The translations under genes and the position numbers were made by a program. The notes under the pieces are model-generated. The model was not told where the DNA came from and did not search any database. It saw only the letters and a program-made list of their open reading frames with translations. A DNA stretch of 8,605 nucleotides from a bacterium (lineage in GTDB: Bacteria > Krumholzibacteriota > Krumholzibacteriia > JACNKJ01), in contig JACNKJ010000199.1 in assembly GCA_014382085.1 (NCBI GenBank), positions 1 to 8,605 on the forward strand, in the 5' to 3' direction. Every line of letters starts with the position of its first letter. Position 1 is the first letter of the stretch. This document shows, one piece after another, positions 1 through 6,596 of the stretch.

Positions 1-1130
1 TACTTCTCGACCCACTTGTCACCCTCGCGCATGCAGGCGCGGATGGCGGTGGGAGCCGTGTAGAAGATGCTGACCTTGTACTTCTCGACGACCTGCCAGA
101 AACGGCCGAAGTCGGGATAGCTCGGCACGCCCTCGAACATCAGGGTGTTGGCGCCGTTGGCCAGGGGACCGTAGACGATGTAGCTGTGACCGGTGACCCA
201 ACCGATGTCGGCGGTGCACCAGTAGACGTCGTCTTTCTGATAATCGAAGACCAGTTCGTGAGTCATGGCCGCATAGAGCAGGTATCCGCCGGTGGTGTGC
301 TGCACGCCCTTGGGCTTGCCGGTGGAACCGCTGGTGTAGAGGATGAACAGGGGATCTTCCGAATCCATCCACTCGGGCTCACAGTCTTCGCTGGCTTTCG
401 CCATTTCCTCGTGCCACCACACGTCGCGCCCGTCCTGCATGGGCACTTCGGTGCCCGTGCGGTTATAGACCACGCAGGTCTCGATGCTCGGAGTTTCCTT
501 CAGCGCTTCGTCGGCGTTGGTCTTCAGAGGAACGACCTTCTTGCCGCGATAGCTCGCGTCGGTGGTGATGAGCATCTTGCAGGCGCTGTCGTTGATACGA
601 TCCTTCAGGCTGTCGGCGCTGAATCCGCCGAAGACGATGCTGTGGATCGCGCCGATGCGCGTGCAGGCCAGCATGGCGATGGCCAGCTCGGGAACCATGG
701 GCATGTAGATGCAAACACGATCGCCCTTGGTGACGCCCTTGGCCTTCAGCACGTTGGCGAACTTCTTCACTTCGGTGAGCAGGGAGGCGTAGGTGTACTT
801 GCGCTCGTCCCCCATCTCGCCTTCCCAGATGATGCTGGTCTTGTCGCCGTCGCCGGCTTCAACGTGCCGGTCCAGGCAGTTGTAGCTCACGTTCAGCTTG
901 CCGCCGAGGAACCACTTGATGTCGGGGGTGTCAAACTCCCACTCGACAACCTTGTCCCATTTCTTGTGCCAGGTCAGACGCTGCTCGGCCTGTTCGGCCC
1001 AGAACCCTTCCGGGTCATCGATGGAGCGTTTGTACATTGCTTTGTACTCGTCCATCGAGCTCACATGCGCCCGCTCCCGGATGTTGTCGAAAACGGGATA
1101 GACTTTGTTAATCGCGGTCGTTTCTGCCAC
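1..1130 (-). CDS. acs: Acetyl-coenzyme A synthetase, N-terminal part (3' end outside window)
   Basis: Cytoplasmic AMP-forming acetate:CoA ligase, which makes acetyl-CoA from acetate, ATP and CoA via acetyl-AMP. Translating the minus strand from a GTG at 1130 gives 376 uninterrupted codons running off the window start. The N-terminus matches the Acs family (EEYKAMYKRS-like stretch, then DPEGFWAEQA at about 40-49). GGFSADSL lies near residues 165-172. The adenylate-forming P-loop YTSGSTGKPKG is at 265-275, and WCTADIGWVTGHSY at about 304-317. E. coli Acs is about 650 residues, so roughly 275 C-terminal residues are missing, including the catalytic lysine that Acs acetyltransferases modify. The GTG start is chosen because AAGGAG lies 7 nt upstream. 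The gene is divergent from the antiporter pair. The family call is very secure; acs versus a propionyl-CoA synthetase paralogue rests on overall similarity recalled by eye. Confidence 0.95.
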   Translation of the reverse strand, partial: MAETTAINKVYPVFDNIRERAHVSSMDEYKAMYKRSIDDPEGFWAEQAEQRLTWHKKWDKVVEWEFDTPDIKWFLGGKLNVSYNCLDRHVEAGDGDKTSIIWEGEMGDERKYTYASLLTEVKKFANVLKAKGVTKGDRVCIYMPMVPELAIAMLACTRIGAIHSIVFGGFSADSLKDRINDSACKMLITTDASYRGKKVVPLKTNADEALKETPSIETCVVYNRTGTEVPMQDGRDVWWHEEMAKASEDCEPEWMDSEDPLFILYTSGSTGKPKGVQHTTGGYLLYAAMTHELVFDYQKDDVYWCTADIGWVTGHSYIVYGPLANGANTLMFEGVPSYPDFGRFWQVVEKYKVSIFYTAPTAIRACMREGDKWVEK

Positions 1131-1209
1131 GTCCTCGCTCCTTGATTTCGGGCCCTAGCCCGGCTGAGCACTCCACGTCTCCGCCGGGAAACGGGGGTGG
1201 AACTATGTA

Positions 1210-1239
1210 CGGTACTAGACCGGGAAATCCGGTAAACCG
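1210..1239. repeat. Paired short inverted repeats in the acs/antiporter intergenic region
   Basis: Two overlapping dyads occur in tandem: CGGT-ACTAG-ACCG (1210-1222), then ACCGG-GAAAT-CCGGT (1219-1233), followed by another ACCG at 1236-1239. Both have 5-nt spacers, so the CGGT/ACCG half-sites recur at a nearly regular interval. The position, about 80 nt upstream of the acs start and about 140 nt upstream of the antiporter start, would suit an operator for a dimeric regulator of either gene. The arms are only 4-5 bp, so chance is a real alternative in GC-rich DNA. Confidence 0.3.
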
Positions 1240-1280
1240 CCCCGACAATTAAAGAGATCGGCTCCATTTTGCCAGTGCGC

Positions 1281-1309
1281 TTGAGGTAATTTTCACAAAG
1301 CCTGATAAG
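1281..1309 (+). promoter_or_regulatory. Candidate sigma70 promoter for the antiporter pair
   Basis: TTGAGG (1281-1286) is separated by 17 nt from GATAAG (1304-1309), each matching 4 of 6 consensus positions, with an AT-rich spacer in otherwise GC-rich DNA. This would start transcription near 1316, leaving a leader of about 65 nt. An alternative is TTGCCG (1322-1327), 17 nt, TAGCTT (1345-1350), whose -10 resembles the TAGCCT seen upstream of the TPP riboswitch. Neither is proven. I found no convincing promoter for acs on the minus strand in the same region. Confidence 0.35.
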
Positions 1310-1379
1310 CCATCCTTCCCGTTGCCGGAGATAGCCAGCTCTGCTAGCTTGAATTCCAACTCCCAAGGAGATCTGGCCC

Positions 1380-2576
1380 GTGAAAACCCTTCTGGCTCTG
1401 ATAGTTCTGCTCCTGCTGGCCCTGGCGGCCGGCCCGCGGACGCATAGCCGTTTCGGGCGCCTCTCCCAGAGTTTTTTCTTCCTCGGCGGAGAATTCCTAC
1501 TTATCGGCTGGGCCCTGCGCTCCTTGGGCATTCTCGGTGAAGGCTCCTGGGACGCCCTCCGCCCCCTTCTCACCCTAGGGCTCAGCTGGATAGGCCTGCT
1601 ACTCGGCCTCCAATTCGAATTTCGCCACCTCCGAAAAATCCCACTGTCATTTCACGCGGTGGGTCTATTCCAGGGGATCCTCGTGCTCGTGGCCATGTCT
1701 CTGGCCTTTTATCCAATACTGATCCGCCTCTTCGGAGACGGAATGGAAACTCAGGCGGCCTCCCTGCTCCTGGGTGCCGCCGCGGCCACCAGCAGTCAGG
1801 ATATCCTGGCTCTTGCCATTCATCGCCGCCGCAAACACCCCCATGCCCCCGTGCATCTGTATCGCTACGCCGCGGCCCTGGACTCGGTTATTCCCGTCAT
1901 GGTCCTCGTACTGCTATTCGGAGTGAATCACGGACGCTCCATTTTTTCAGAAGGCTCTCCCAGCTGGATTGAAGCCCTGGGATGGACGGGCTACGCCACG
2001 GGCCTCGGACTCGTACTGGGTCTGCTCTTTGTCTTTCTCCTGTTCCGATTACGCGAGCGATCCCATCATCTGCTCATCACCGTGGGCTTTCTCGTCTTCT
2101 CGGGCGGCCTGGCCATGGCCCTCAACTTCCCACCACTCTACGTGAGTTTCATTTCGGGTATCGTGCTGGTGAACATCACGGGACATCACAATCGCACCTG
2201 GGAAATCGCCGTGGCCAGCGAGCGGCCCTTCTATTTCATCCTGCTCGTACTTGTAGGTGCGGGATGGCACATGGGAAGTATTTGGGGCCTGATCCTTGCG
2301 CCGCTGTTTTTCTTGGGACGCATTTTCGCCAAGAGCTTTGCCCTTAGGCTCTCGGGTCGAATCTTCTTCGGGAAGCAGCTACTGGATTGGCGCAGCGGCC
2401 TGGCCTTGAGCGGACAGGGCGCCACGGCTGTGGCCCTGGTGGCCAGTGTCCAGTTGGTGGAGCGCGGCACCCTGGCCGACAGTTCGCTTACCATGATACT
2501 GGTGGCCGTGCTGCTTTCGGGGCTCTTCGCTCCCGCCCTCACCTCTGAGGGACTAAGCCGAGGGGTGCGCCGATGA
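1380..2576 (+). CDS. CPA2-like cation/proton antiporter, first of an overlapping pair
   Basis: A 398-residue, very hydrophobic inner-membrane protein with about 12 predicted membrane segments, resembling the sodium/hydrogen exchanger domain of the CPA2 (Kef/NapA) family. The GTG start follows AAGGAG (1365-1370) by 9 nt. Family-like landmarks are LLGAAAATSSQDILALAI (130-147), comparable to the TM4 crossover segment of NapA, and the following TM5 segment AAALDSVIP (164-172). NapA has Asp-Asp in that segment, Kef has Gln-Asp and CPA1 proteins have Asn-Asp. My by-eye alignment gives Asp168-Ser169, so the conserved second acid appears to be lost. WRSGLALSGQGATAVAL (337-353) resembles the late conserved helix. 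There is no C-terminal RCK/TrkA-N nucleotide-binding domain. The stop overlaps the next gene's start (ATGA). Ion specificity is unknown. It could be a regulatory or structural subunit rather than an active transporter. Confidence 0.8.
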   Translation: MKTLLALIVLLLLALAAGPRTHSRFGRLSQSFFFLGGEFLLIGWALRSLGILGEGSWDALRPLLTLGLSWIGLLLGLQFEFRHLRKIPLSFHAVGLFQGILVLVAMSLAFYPILIRLFGDGMETQAASLLLGAAAATSSQDILALAIHRRRKHPHAPVHLYRYAAALDSVIPVMVLVLLFGVNHGRSIFSEGSPSWIEALGWTGYATGLGLVLGLLFVFLLFRLRERSHHLLITVGFLVFSGGLAMALNFPPLYVSFISGIVLVNITGHHNRTWEIAVASERPFYFILLVLVGAGWHMGSIWGLILAPLFFLGRIFAKSFALRLSGRIFFGKQLLDWRSGLALSGQGATAVALVASVQLVERGTLADSSLTMILVAVLLSGLFAPALTSEGLSRGVRR

Positions 2577-3904
2577 GACGACTGCTCACTCTTATCGGGC
2601 TTGCGGCCTTGGCCTATGTAGCCTCCAAGGCCTACCTGCCCGGTTTTTCGAACATCACCGGTCATGCAACCTGGTCCTTGGGATTCCTCTTGCTCGCGGC
2701 TTTCACCGTGGGTGAACTATTATCGCTCATTCGCCTTCCACGCATCACCGGCTACCTGCTAACGGGTCTGGCATTCGGCCCCTACCTCCTGGGCTTCGTC
2801 AGCGAGGCTTCGGTGCAAAGTCTTTCGGTGATCGACTCGCTTGCCCTCACCTTCATCGCCCTCAGCGCCGGCGGCGAACTGCCCTGGAAGGACATCCGAA
2901 AAAACCGGAAAATCATCGGCTGGACCATCGCCGGACTCATGTCCGTGGTTTTCCTTGGAAGCACGCTTCTCTTCCTCGCATTCAGCAAGGTCTTCGCCTT
3001 CACGCGCGACTTGGACATGCGCTCGCTACTGGTCATGGCCGCAGTGCTGGGAGCCATCGCCACGGCGCGCAGCCCAGCCAGCGCCATCGCCATCATCAAG
3101 GAAACCCGAGCCCGCGGGGTCTTCACGGAAATCGTCCTGGGCGTGACCGTTGCCATGGACATCCTCGCCATAATCCTCTTTGCGCTGGTGGTCAGCGTCG
3201 GACAGTCCGTGCTCACCGGCACGAACATGGATCCGGGATTCATCATCGGGCTGAGCCTGGAGATAGTCAGTTCCTTGACTCTGGGCGCGATCCTGGGATT
3301 CCTGCTCGCCGCCTGGCTGAAGCGAGTGGACGGCTATCACCTGATCACGATCTTCGTCTTCGCCGTGCTCGTGACCGAGGCTTCACACTTCCTTAGCCTG
3401 CAGTTGGAGTCTTGGTACCAGGTGAAGTTTCACCTGGAGCCCATGCTCATCTGCATCGCCACAGGTTTCGTGGTTCGCAACTTCAGCTCCCAGGGCGCAC
3501 GCTTCCTGCACGTGATCGAAGAGGGCGGTCTGATGGTCTACACACTCTTCTTCGCCCTAGCCGGCGCGGCCCTTGACCTGGATATCCTGCGCAACACCTG
3601 GACCCTGGCCCTCGTGTTGGTGCTCATTCGCGGTCTGTCCGTACAGGCCGGCGCCTGGGTGGGAATGCGTCTGGTCCAGGCGCCCGACAAATTCCGTAAG
3701 ATCTTCGGGATGACCTTCATCACGCAGGCGGGAGTTAGCTTGGGACTGGCGAAAGCCGTGGAAGTCCGGTTCCCCGATTGGGGACCTGCGGTAGCCACGC
3801 TTGCCGTTGCCACCATCAGCATTAATCAGATCATCGGACCCATACTCTTCAAGCATGCCCTCTGGCTGGCCGGGGAGACCGGCGACCGGCGGGAAGGAGG
3901 CTAG
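2573..3904 (+). CDS. CPA2-like cation/proton antiporter, second of an overlapping pair
   Basis: A 443-residue inner-membrane protein with about 12-13 hydrophobic segments and a clearer CPA2 signature than its partner. RLPRITGYLLTGLAFGP (54-70) is the classic first-helix motif. VLGAIATARSPASAIAII (158-175) is the crossover helix. VTVAMDILAIILF (191-203) is the TM5 region, with Met195-Asp196 where Kef has Gln-Asp, so the essential second acid is kept. FFALAGAALDLDIL (326-339) matches the Kef-type discontinuous helix, and FITQAGVSLGLAKAV (382-396) the late conserved helix. The protein ends soon after the last helix, without an RCK domain. The ATG lies inside the upstream gene's TGA (ATGA overlap) with AGGGG 7 nt upstream, so translation is probably coupled. 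Likely role: monovalent cation/H+ exchange. The substrate cannot be read from sequence. Its stop codon overlaps that of the convergent gene. Confidence 0.87.
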   Translation: MRRLLTLIGLAALAYVASKAYLPGFSNITGHATWSLGFLLLAAFTVGELLSLIRLPRITGYLLTGLAFGPYLLGFVSEASVQSLSVIDSLALTFIALSAGGELPWKDIRKNRKIIGWTIAGLMSVVFLGSTLLFLAFSKVFAFTRDLDMRSLLVMAAVLGAIATARSPASAIAIIKETRARGVFTEIVLGVTVAMDILAIILFALVVSVGQSVLTGTNMDPGFIIGLSLEIVSSLTLGAILGFLLAAWLKRVDGYHLITIFVFAVLVTEASHFLSLQLESWYQVKFHLEPMLICIATGFVVRNFSSQGARFLHVIEEGGLMVYTLFFALAGAALDLDILRNTWTLALVLVLIRGLSVQAGAWVGMRLVQAPDKFRKIFGMTFITQAGVSLGLAKAVEVRFPDWGPAVATLAVATISINQIIGPILFKHALWLAGETGDRREGG

Positions 3905-3919
3905 GGCAAATCCCCGGCC
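3868..3919. repeat. 9-bp inverted repeat around the shared convergent stop
   Basis: GGCCGGGGA (3868-3876) and TCCCCGGCC (3911-3919) are perfect complements separated by 34 nt, centred near the overlapping stop codons. In either transcript this could form a GC stem at the 3' end and help termination or block exonucleases. The loop is long and no U-run follows on either strand, so it does not qualify as a standard intrinsic terminator. With no spacer between the genes, any terminator must lie within coding sequence. Chance pairing is possible. Confidence 0.3.
3901..3904. other. CTAG shared by two convergent stop codons
   Basis: The palindromic CTAG contains TAG on the plus strand (3902-3904, end of the second antiporter) and TAG on the minus strand (3903-3901, end of the LTD/PLD protein). 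The two genes are therefore tail-to-tail with a 4-bp overlap. Read-through from either gene would produce antisense RNA of the other. Confidence 0.9.
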
Positions 3920-6408
3920 TCACCCCCGGCGCGAATCCAATCACTAGCAAAAACTTCCAGCAAGTAATCATGCAGGCCGTCAGACCTCACGGACAAGCCC
4001 ATCTCGCGATTGTAGAGCGAAGCCGTAGCGCTGCCGTTGGCGCTACCTACGTGGCTCCAACCCATGCCACCAAGTTGGGCCAGAAGCATTTTGTTGTGAA
4101 TGGGATCTCGCCGCGATGGCGTGCGCGGAATCCATCCCATCCTAATTTCGATGTCGATTCCCTCGGCGGCAGCGATGCTATTCACCCTATCACGCGCCTT
4201 CTCACTTTTCGGTGCGGCGCGATTTCCGCTGAGGAGAATTCGTACGGCGGCGCCCCTGCGCGCAGCGTCGCTATAGGCATCCAGGCGCGGATTGCTGCGC
4301 TGCCGTTCGCCGTATCCCCAATGCGGGCGTTCGTACTGTTGTTCCACGAAAACCCAATCACCCTGGCTCGCAGCATTCACAAGGCCCAGGTAACCTTGGT
4401 CGGGACGCAACGAGTTTTCCGGCGACTGACTCAATTCGAAGATCGCCTTTTCGCGGGCCACATAGGGCGCATCGTGTACAGCCTGGTAGTCTTTCCGATC
4501 ACCAGATAGGCGAGGAGTGCTTTCCTTGACACTTTCATGAGGAACGAACTGCCTCAGGTCCCGCTGACGCCAGGGATCACAATCGGCTTCGAAGATTTCC
4601 ACGGCGCGCTCAACGGCGCAGGTCGCATCGGTGACCAGGATCACTCCGCGACTTCCACCGGTTCCATTATCCTTGGGATCGGCGGGCAGGCTGCTCTGAG
4701 TGAAGTTATCGCTGCTCACCAAGAGTCGCCGGCGATCGGCCAGCACGAATTTCTGATGCACATGATTGTAACGATCGGGAATGTCGGTATCGGGGCCCAG
4801 GTGCCGCGGATCGTCGCCGTTGCGCCAGAAATAAACCTCGGCCTCGCCCGAAGGATGATCCAACAGCTGATGCATGAGACCGAGCACGGAATCGTAGGTT
4901 CCTCCGGGTGCGCCGAAGACTTCGCCGTCCAGAAGCACCGTCACGTGTACACCGCGATCGAGGGCGGCCAGGAGTTCATCCACCACGAGAGGATGGGTGA
5001 TCAGGTAGATTTCAATTTCCAAGCTTTGCTCGGCCGAACGCAGAAAGTCGCGAACACCTTCGAAAGAATACTCCGGCGAAACAAAGGCTTGAATTTCAGC
5101 CTCTTCTATACAAGCGGCGGCAGAATGGAAGAGCTCACGATCCCATCCCGGGAAATTCATCTGCATGCCCCATACGGGATCTTCGGGATCGCTGATCCAG
5201 TCGCTGGCTTGATCGGTGTCCAGCAAGGCGCGGCTTTTCAGCTGCCGCTTGCGAAGGAGCACCTGCCCCTCCTCGGGCACGAAATCGGAAAATCGATAGG
5301 GCCGCAGCGTCGGACCCTTCCATCCCAAAGCTTCGAAACCCCGAGCATCTTCGTAGCAGACCAGATCGGCCACAATGCCCTCGTCATTCATGAGCAGGAG
5401 TTCATCGCCGGCGTTCGATAGCACGAAACAGGAATCGCCTGGACTTGGATTGCGATCGAAACTGAAGTCGCAATCGCGACCGAACTCGAAGAAGTAGCGT
5501 TCCTTTTTGCGGGCCACGCGAAAACGCTCGCCTTCGGCGAGAAGGCTTCCATCGGGAAAGATCCATTCACCCTCGCCGTCGCTTACTCGCCAGCCACTGA
5601 GATCGAAGCTATTGGTGCCGATGTTTACCACCGCGAATGATTCCGCACCTTCGCCCTCACCCGACTGAGCCGGGTCATAGCAGATCTCGTCCAGACGCAC
5701 AGGCGCATCCATTTGGCCATAGGGCTCGTAGGCACTCCTGCAATTTCTGGCTTGGGGAAGAATTTGAATGTCCTCGCCCGTTCGCGGAGCCACGCGCCAG
5801 TATTCACGCGACCTGCGAAAGACGCCGCGAAGACGATCGATGCGCATGCCTTCGATCAGAACGGGATGCGCTCCATCGCGCAGTTCAACATCGATGGACA
5901 CATCACCCTGTTTCAGGATAGCCAGCCAGGGAGAACCAGAGGCACCGCGCATGAAGCGTTTCACTTCCAGGTCGCGCAGTTCCACCAGACGATCCTTGAA
6001 GAGCATGGCATTTTCGCTGAGCTCCTGTGCGCTTACCAGGCGATAGGCGATCTCTTCGGGCGCACGCCCCGTAACCTGGATGGACTTGCTCCGGAAAGTG
6101 AGTTCACCATGATCCCTTTCCAAGCTTCCCAGGACGAGAACCTGATCGCCCACCTCGGCCAGATGCTCGCCGCTGCGAAGACAGAGGCCCCTCCCCTCCT
6201 TTGGCCAAATCGTGGCCTGGGGCGCTTGCAGATAGGCCTCGCGAAACAGGTCGGCCACAAGCAGGCCCGCCACTTGGACTTCGGCGCCCAGAAGCAGGGT
6301 GTCGGCCTCCAAAGCCGTCAGCAGATCCTCAGGAGAATCGTAGCTGGGAACCGCAGCCAGGGCGGATGGGAGAAGCATGAGAAGCACGAGGGTGGATCGA
6401 ATGGACAT
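3901..6408 (-). CDS. Predicted secreted protein with OB-like, lamin-tail and two phospholipase-D-like domains
   Basis: An 835-residue protein starting at the ATG at 6408, which has AGGAGG 4 nt upstream. A Sec signal peptide, MSIRSTLVLLMLLPSALAA (1-19), follows. Residues about 38-115 and 135-218 look like two OB-fold modules (beta-rich, alternating hydrophobic, GDQVLVLGSL and DRLVELRDLEV). Residues about 238-355 form a lamin-tail domain (AESFAVVNIGTNSFDLSGWRV, then WIFPDGSLLAEGERFRV). Residues about 440-615 are the first PLD domain, with HQKFVLAD giving H551, K553, D558 and downstream SSDN. Residues about 650-825 are the second, with HNKMLLAQ giving H771, K773 and Gln778 in place of Asp, then GSAN. 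PLD-superfamily enzymes cleave phosphodiester bonds through paired HKD motifs. With OB and LTD modules, an extracytoplasmic nuclease is plausible, a phospholipase equally possible. Nine cysteines suit an exported protein. No operon partner is visible. Confidence 0.88.
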   Translation of the reverse strand: MSIRSTLVLLMLLPSALAAVPSYDSPEDLLTALEADTLLLGAEVQVAGLLVADLFREAYLQAPQATIWPKEGRGLCLRSGEHLAEVGDQVLVLGSLERDHGELTFRSKSIQVTGRAPEEIAYRLVSAQELSENAMLFKDRLVELRDLEVKRFMRGASGSPWLAILKQGDVSIDVELRDGAHPVLIEGMRIDRLRGVFRRSREYWRVAPRTGEDIQILPQARNCRSAYEPYGQMDAPVRLDEICYDPAQSGEGEGAESFAVVNIGTNSFDLSGWRVSDGEGEWIFPDGSLLAEGERFRVARKKERYFFEFGRDCDFSFDRNPSPGDSCFVLSNAGDELLLMNDEGIVADLVCYEDARGFEALGWKGPTLRPYRFSDFVPEEGQVLLRKRQLKSRALLDTDQASDWISDPEDPVWGMQMNFPGWDRELFHSAAACIEEAEIQAFVSPEYSFEGVRDFLRSAEQSLEIEIYLITHPLVVDELLAALDRGVHVTVLLDGEVFGAPGGTYDSVLGLMHQLLDHPSGEAEVYFWRNGDDPRHLGPDTDIPDRYNHVHQKFVLADRRRLLVSSDNFTQSSLPADPKDNGTGGSRGVILVTDATCAVERAVEIFEADCDPWRQRDLRQFVPHESVKESTPRLSGDRKDYQAVHDAPYVAREKAIFELSQSPENSLRPDQGYLGLVNAASQGDWVFVEQQYERPHWGYGERQRSNPRLDAYSDAARRGAAVRILLSGNRAAPKSEKARDRVNSIAAAEGIDIEIRMGWIPRTPSRRDPIHNKMLLAQLGGMGWSHVGSANGSATASLYNREMGLSVRSDGLHDYLLEVFASDWIRAGGEAGDLP

Positions 6409-6425
6409 GATACCTCCTGGTCGCC

Positions 6426-6453
6426 AGACTAGCAGGACGGGAGCAGGGATCAA
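6426..6453 (-). promoter_or_regulatory. Candidate promoter for the LTD/PLD gene
   Basis: On the minus strand, TTGATC (6453-6448) is followed after 16 nt by TAGTCT (6431-6426). The -35 matches 4 of 6 consensus positions and the -10 matches 3 of 6. The -10 resembles the TAGCCT of the divergent riboswitch promoter. It would start transcription about 10-12 nt before the AGGAGG site, giving a very short leader. Confidence 0.3.
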
Positions 6454-6462
6454 GGGGCTAAT

Positions 6463-6492
6463 GAAGCCGCCTTGACAGAAGCCGCCGGCGGC
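6463..6492. repeat. GAAGCCGCC direct repeat and 12-bp palindrome overlapping the riboswitch promoter
   Basis: GAAGCCGCC occurs at 6463-6471 and again at 6478-6486, a 15-bp step that brackets the -35 hexamer. The second copy runs into GCCGCCGGCGGC (6481-6492), a perfect 12-bp palindrome filling most of the spacer between -35 and -10. A protein bound here would occlude RNA polymerase, so this may be an operator shared by the two divergent genes. Simple GC-rich sequence bias is the alternative. Confidence 0.4.
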
Positions 6493-6500
6493 GATAGCCT
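6472..6500 (+). promoter_or_regulatory. Sigma70-type promoter driving the TPP riboswitch transcript
   Basis: A perfect TTGACA -35 (6472-6477), a 17-nt spacer and TAGCCT as -10 (6495-6500) place the likely transcription start near A6507, only a few bases before the first riboswitch helix. That fit between promoter and aptamer start supports the call. The weak -10 may be offset by the ideal -35 and spacing. Confidence 0.7.
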
Positions 6501-6510
6501 GCTCTCAAGA

Positions 6511-6587
6511 TTCCGTTAGGGGTGGCCGCCAGGCCTGAGATCAAACCCTCGAACCTGAACCGGATAATGCCGGCGTAGGGAAACGAA
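6511..6587 (+). promoter_or_regulatory. TPP (thiamin pyrophosphate) riboswitch, THI element
   Basis: The conserved THI-box parts occur in order. GGGGT (6519-6523) pairs with ACCC (6545-6548) as P2. A minimal P3 is GGCC-GCCA-GGCC (6524-6535). CTGAGA (6535-6540) is the pyrimidine-recognition strand. GAACCTGA follows at 6551-6558. P5 is CCGG (6560-6563) with CCGG (6570-6573) around ATAATG, where the usual CUGG/CCAG pair has changed to CCGG/CCGG and kept pairing. GCGTAGGGAA then follows. P1 probably involves CGTT (6514-6517) with AACG (6582-6585). The family binds TPP and, in bacteria, reduces expression of thiamin biosynthesis or transport genes. A terminator follows within 15 nt, so control is most likely by transcription attenuation of the downstream receptor. 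Confidence 0.96.
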
Positions 6588-6596
6588 GGAAACCAT

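Noticed and set aside
186..1145. A 319-codon open frame on the plus strand opposite acs
   Set aside because: The minus strand encodes unmistakable acetyl-CoA synthetase throughout. The plus-strand frame is an antisense shadow caused by GC-biased third positions, with low-complexity composition and no recognisable domain.
1061..1573. Minus-strand open frame crossing the acs/antiporter intergenic region
   Set aside because: It overlaps both the acs start in another frame and the antiporter coding region. It is arginine/serine-rich low-complexity sequence without a family signature.
4537..6432. Long plus-strand open frames (4537-5421 and 5713-6432) opposite the LTD/PLD gene
   Set aside because: The minus strand has a continuous 835-codon gene with signal peptide, LTD and PLD motifs. 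The plus-strand frames lack domains and convincing ribosome binding sites.
6409..6453. An upstream in-frame ATG at 6453 for the LTD/PLD protein
   Set aside because: It adds 15 residues before a textbook signal peptide, has no ribosome binding site and overlaps the likely promoter. The ATG at 6408 has AGGAGG directly upstream.
6511..6587. Cobalamin riboswitch, often found before TonB receptors
   Set aside because: The CTGAGA, GAACCTGA and GGATAATGCC-type elements are specific to the TPP class; no B12-box is present.
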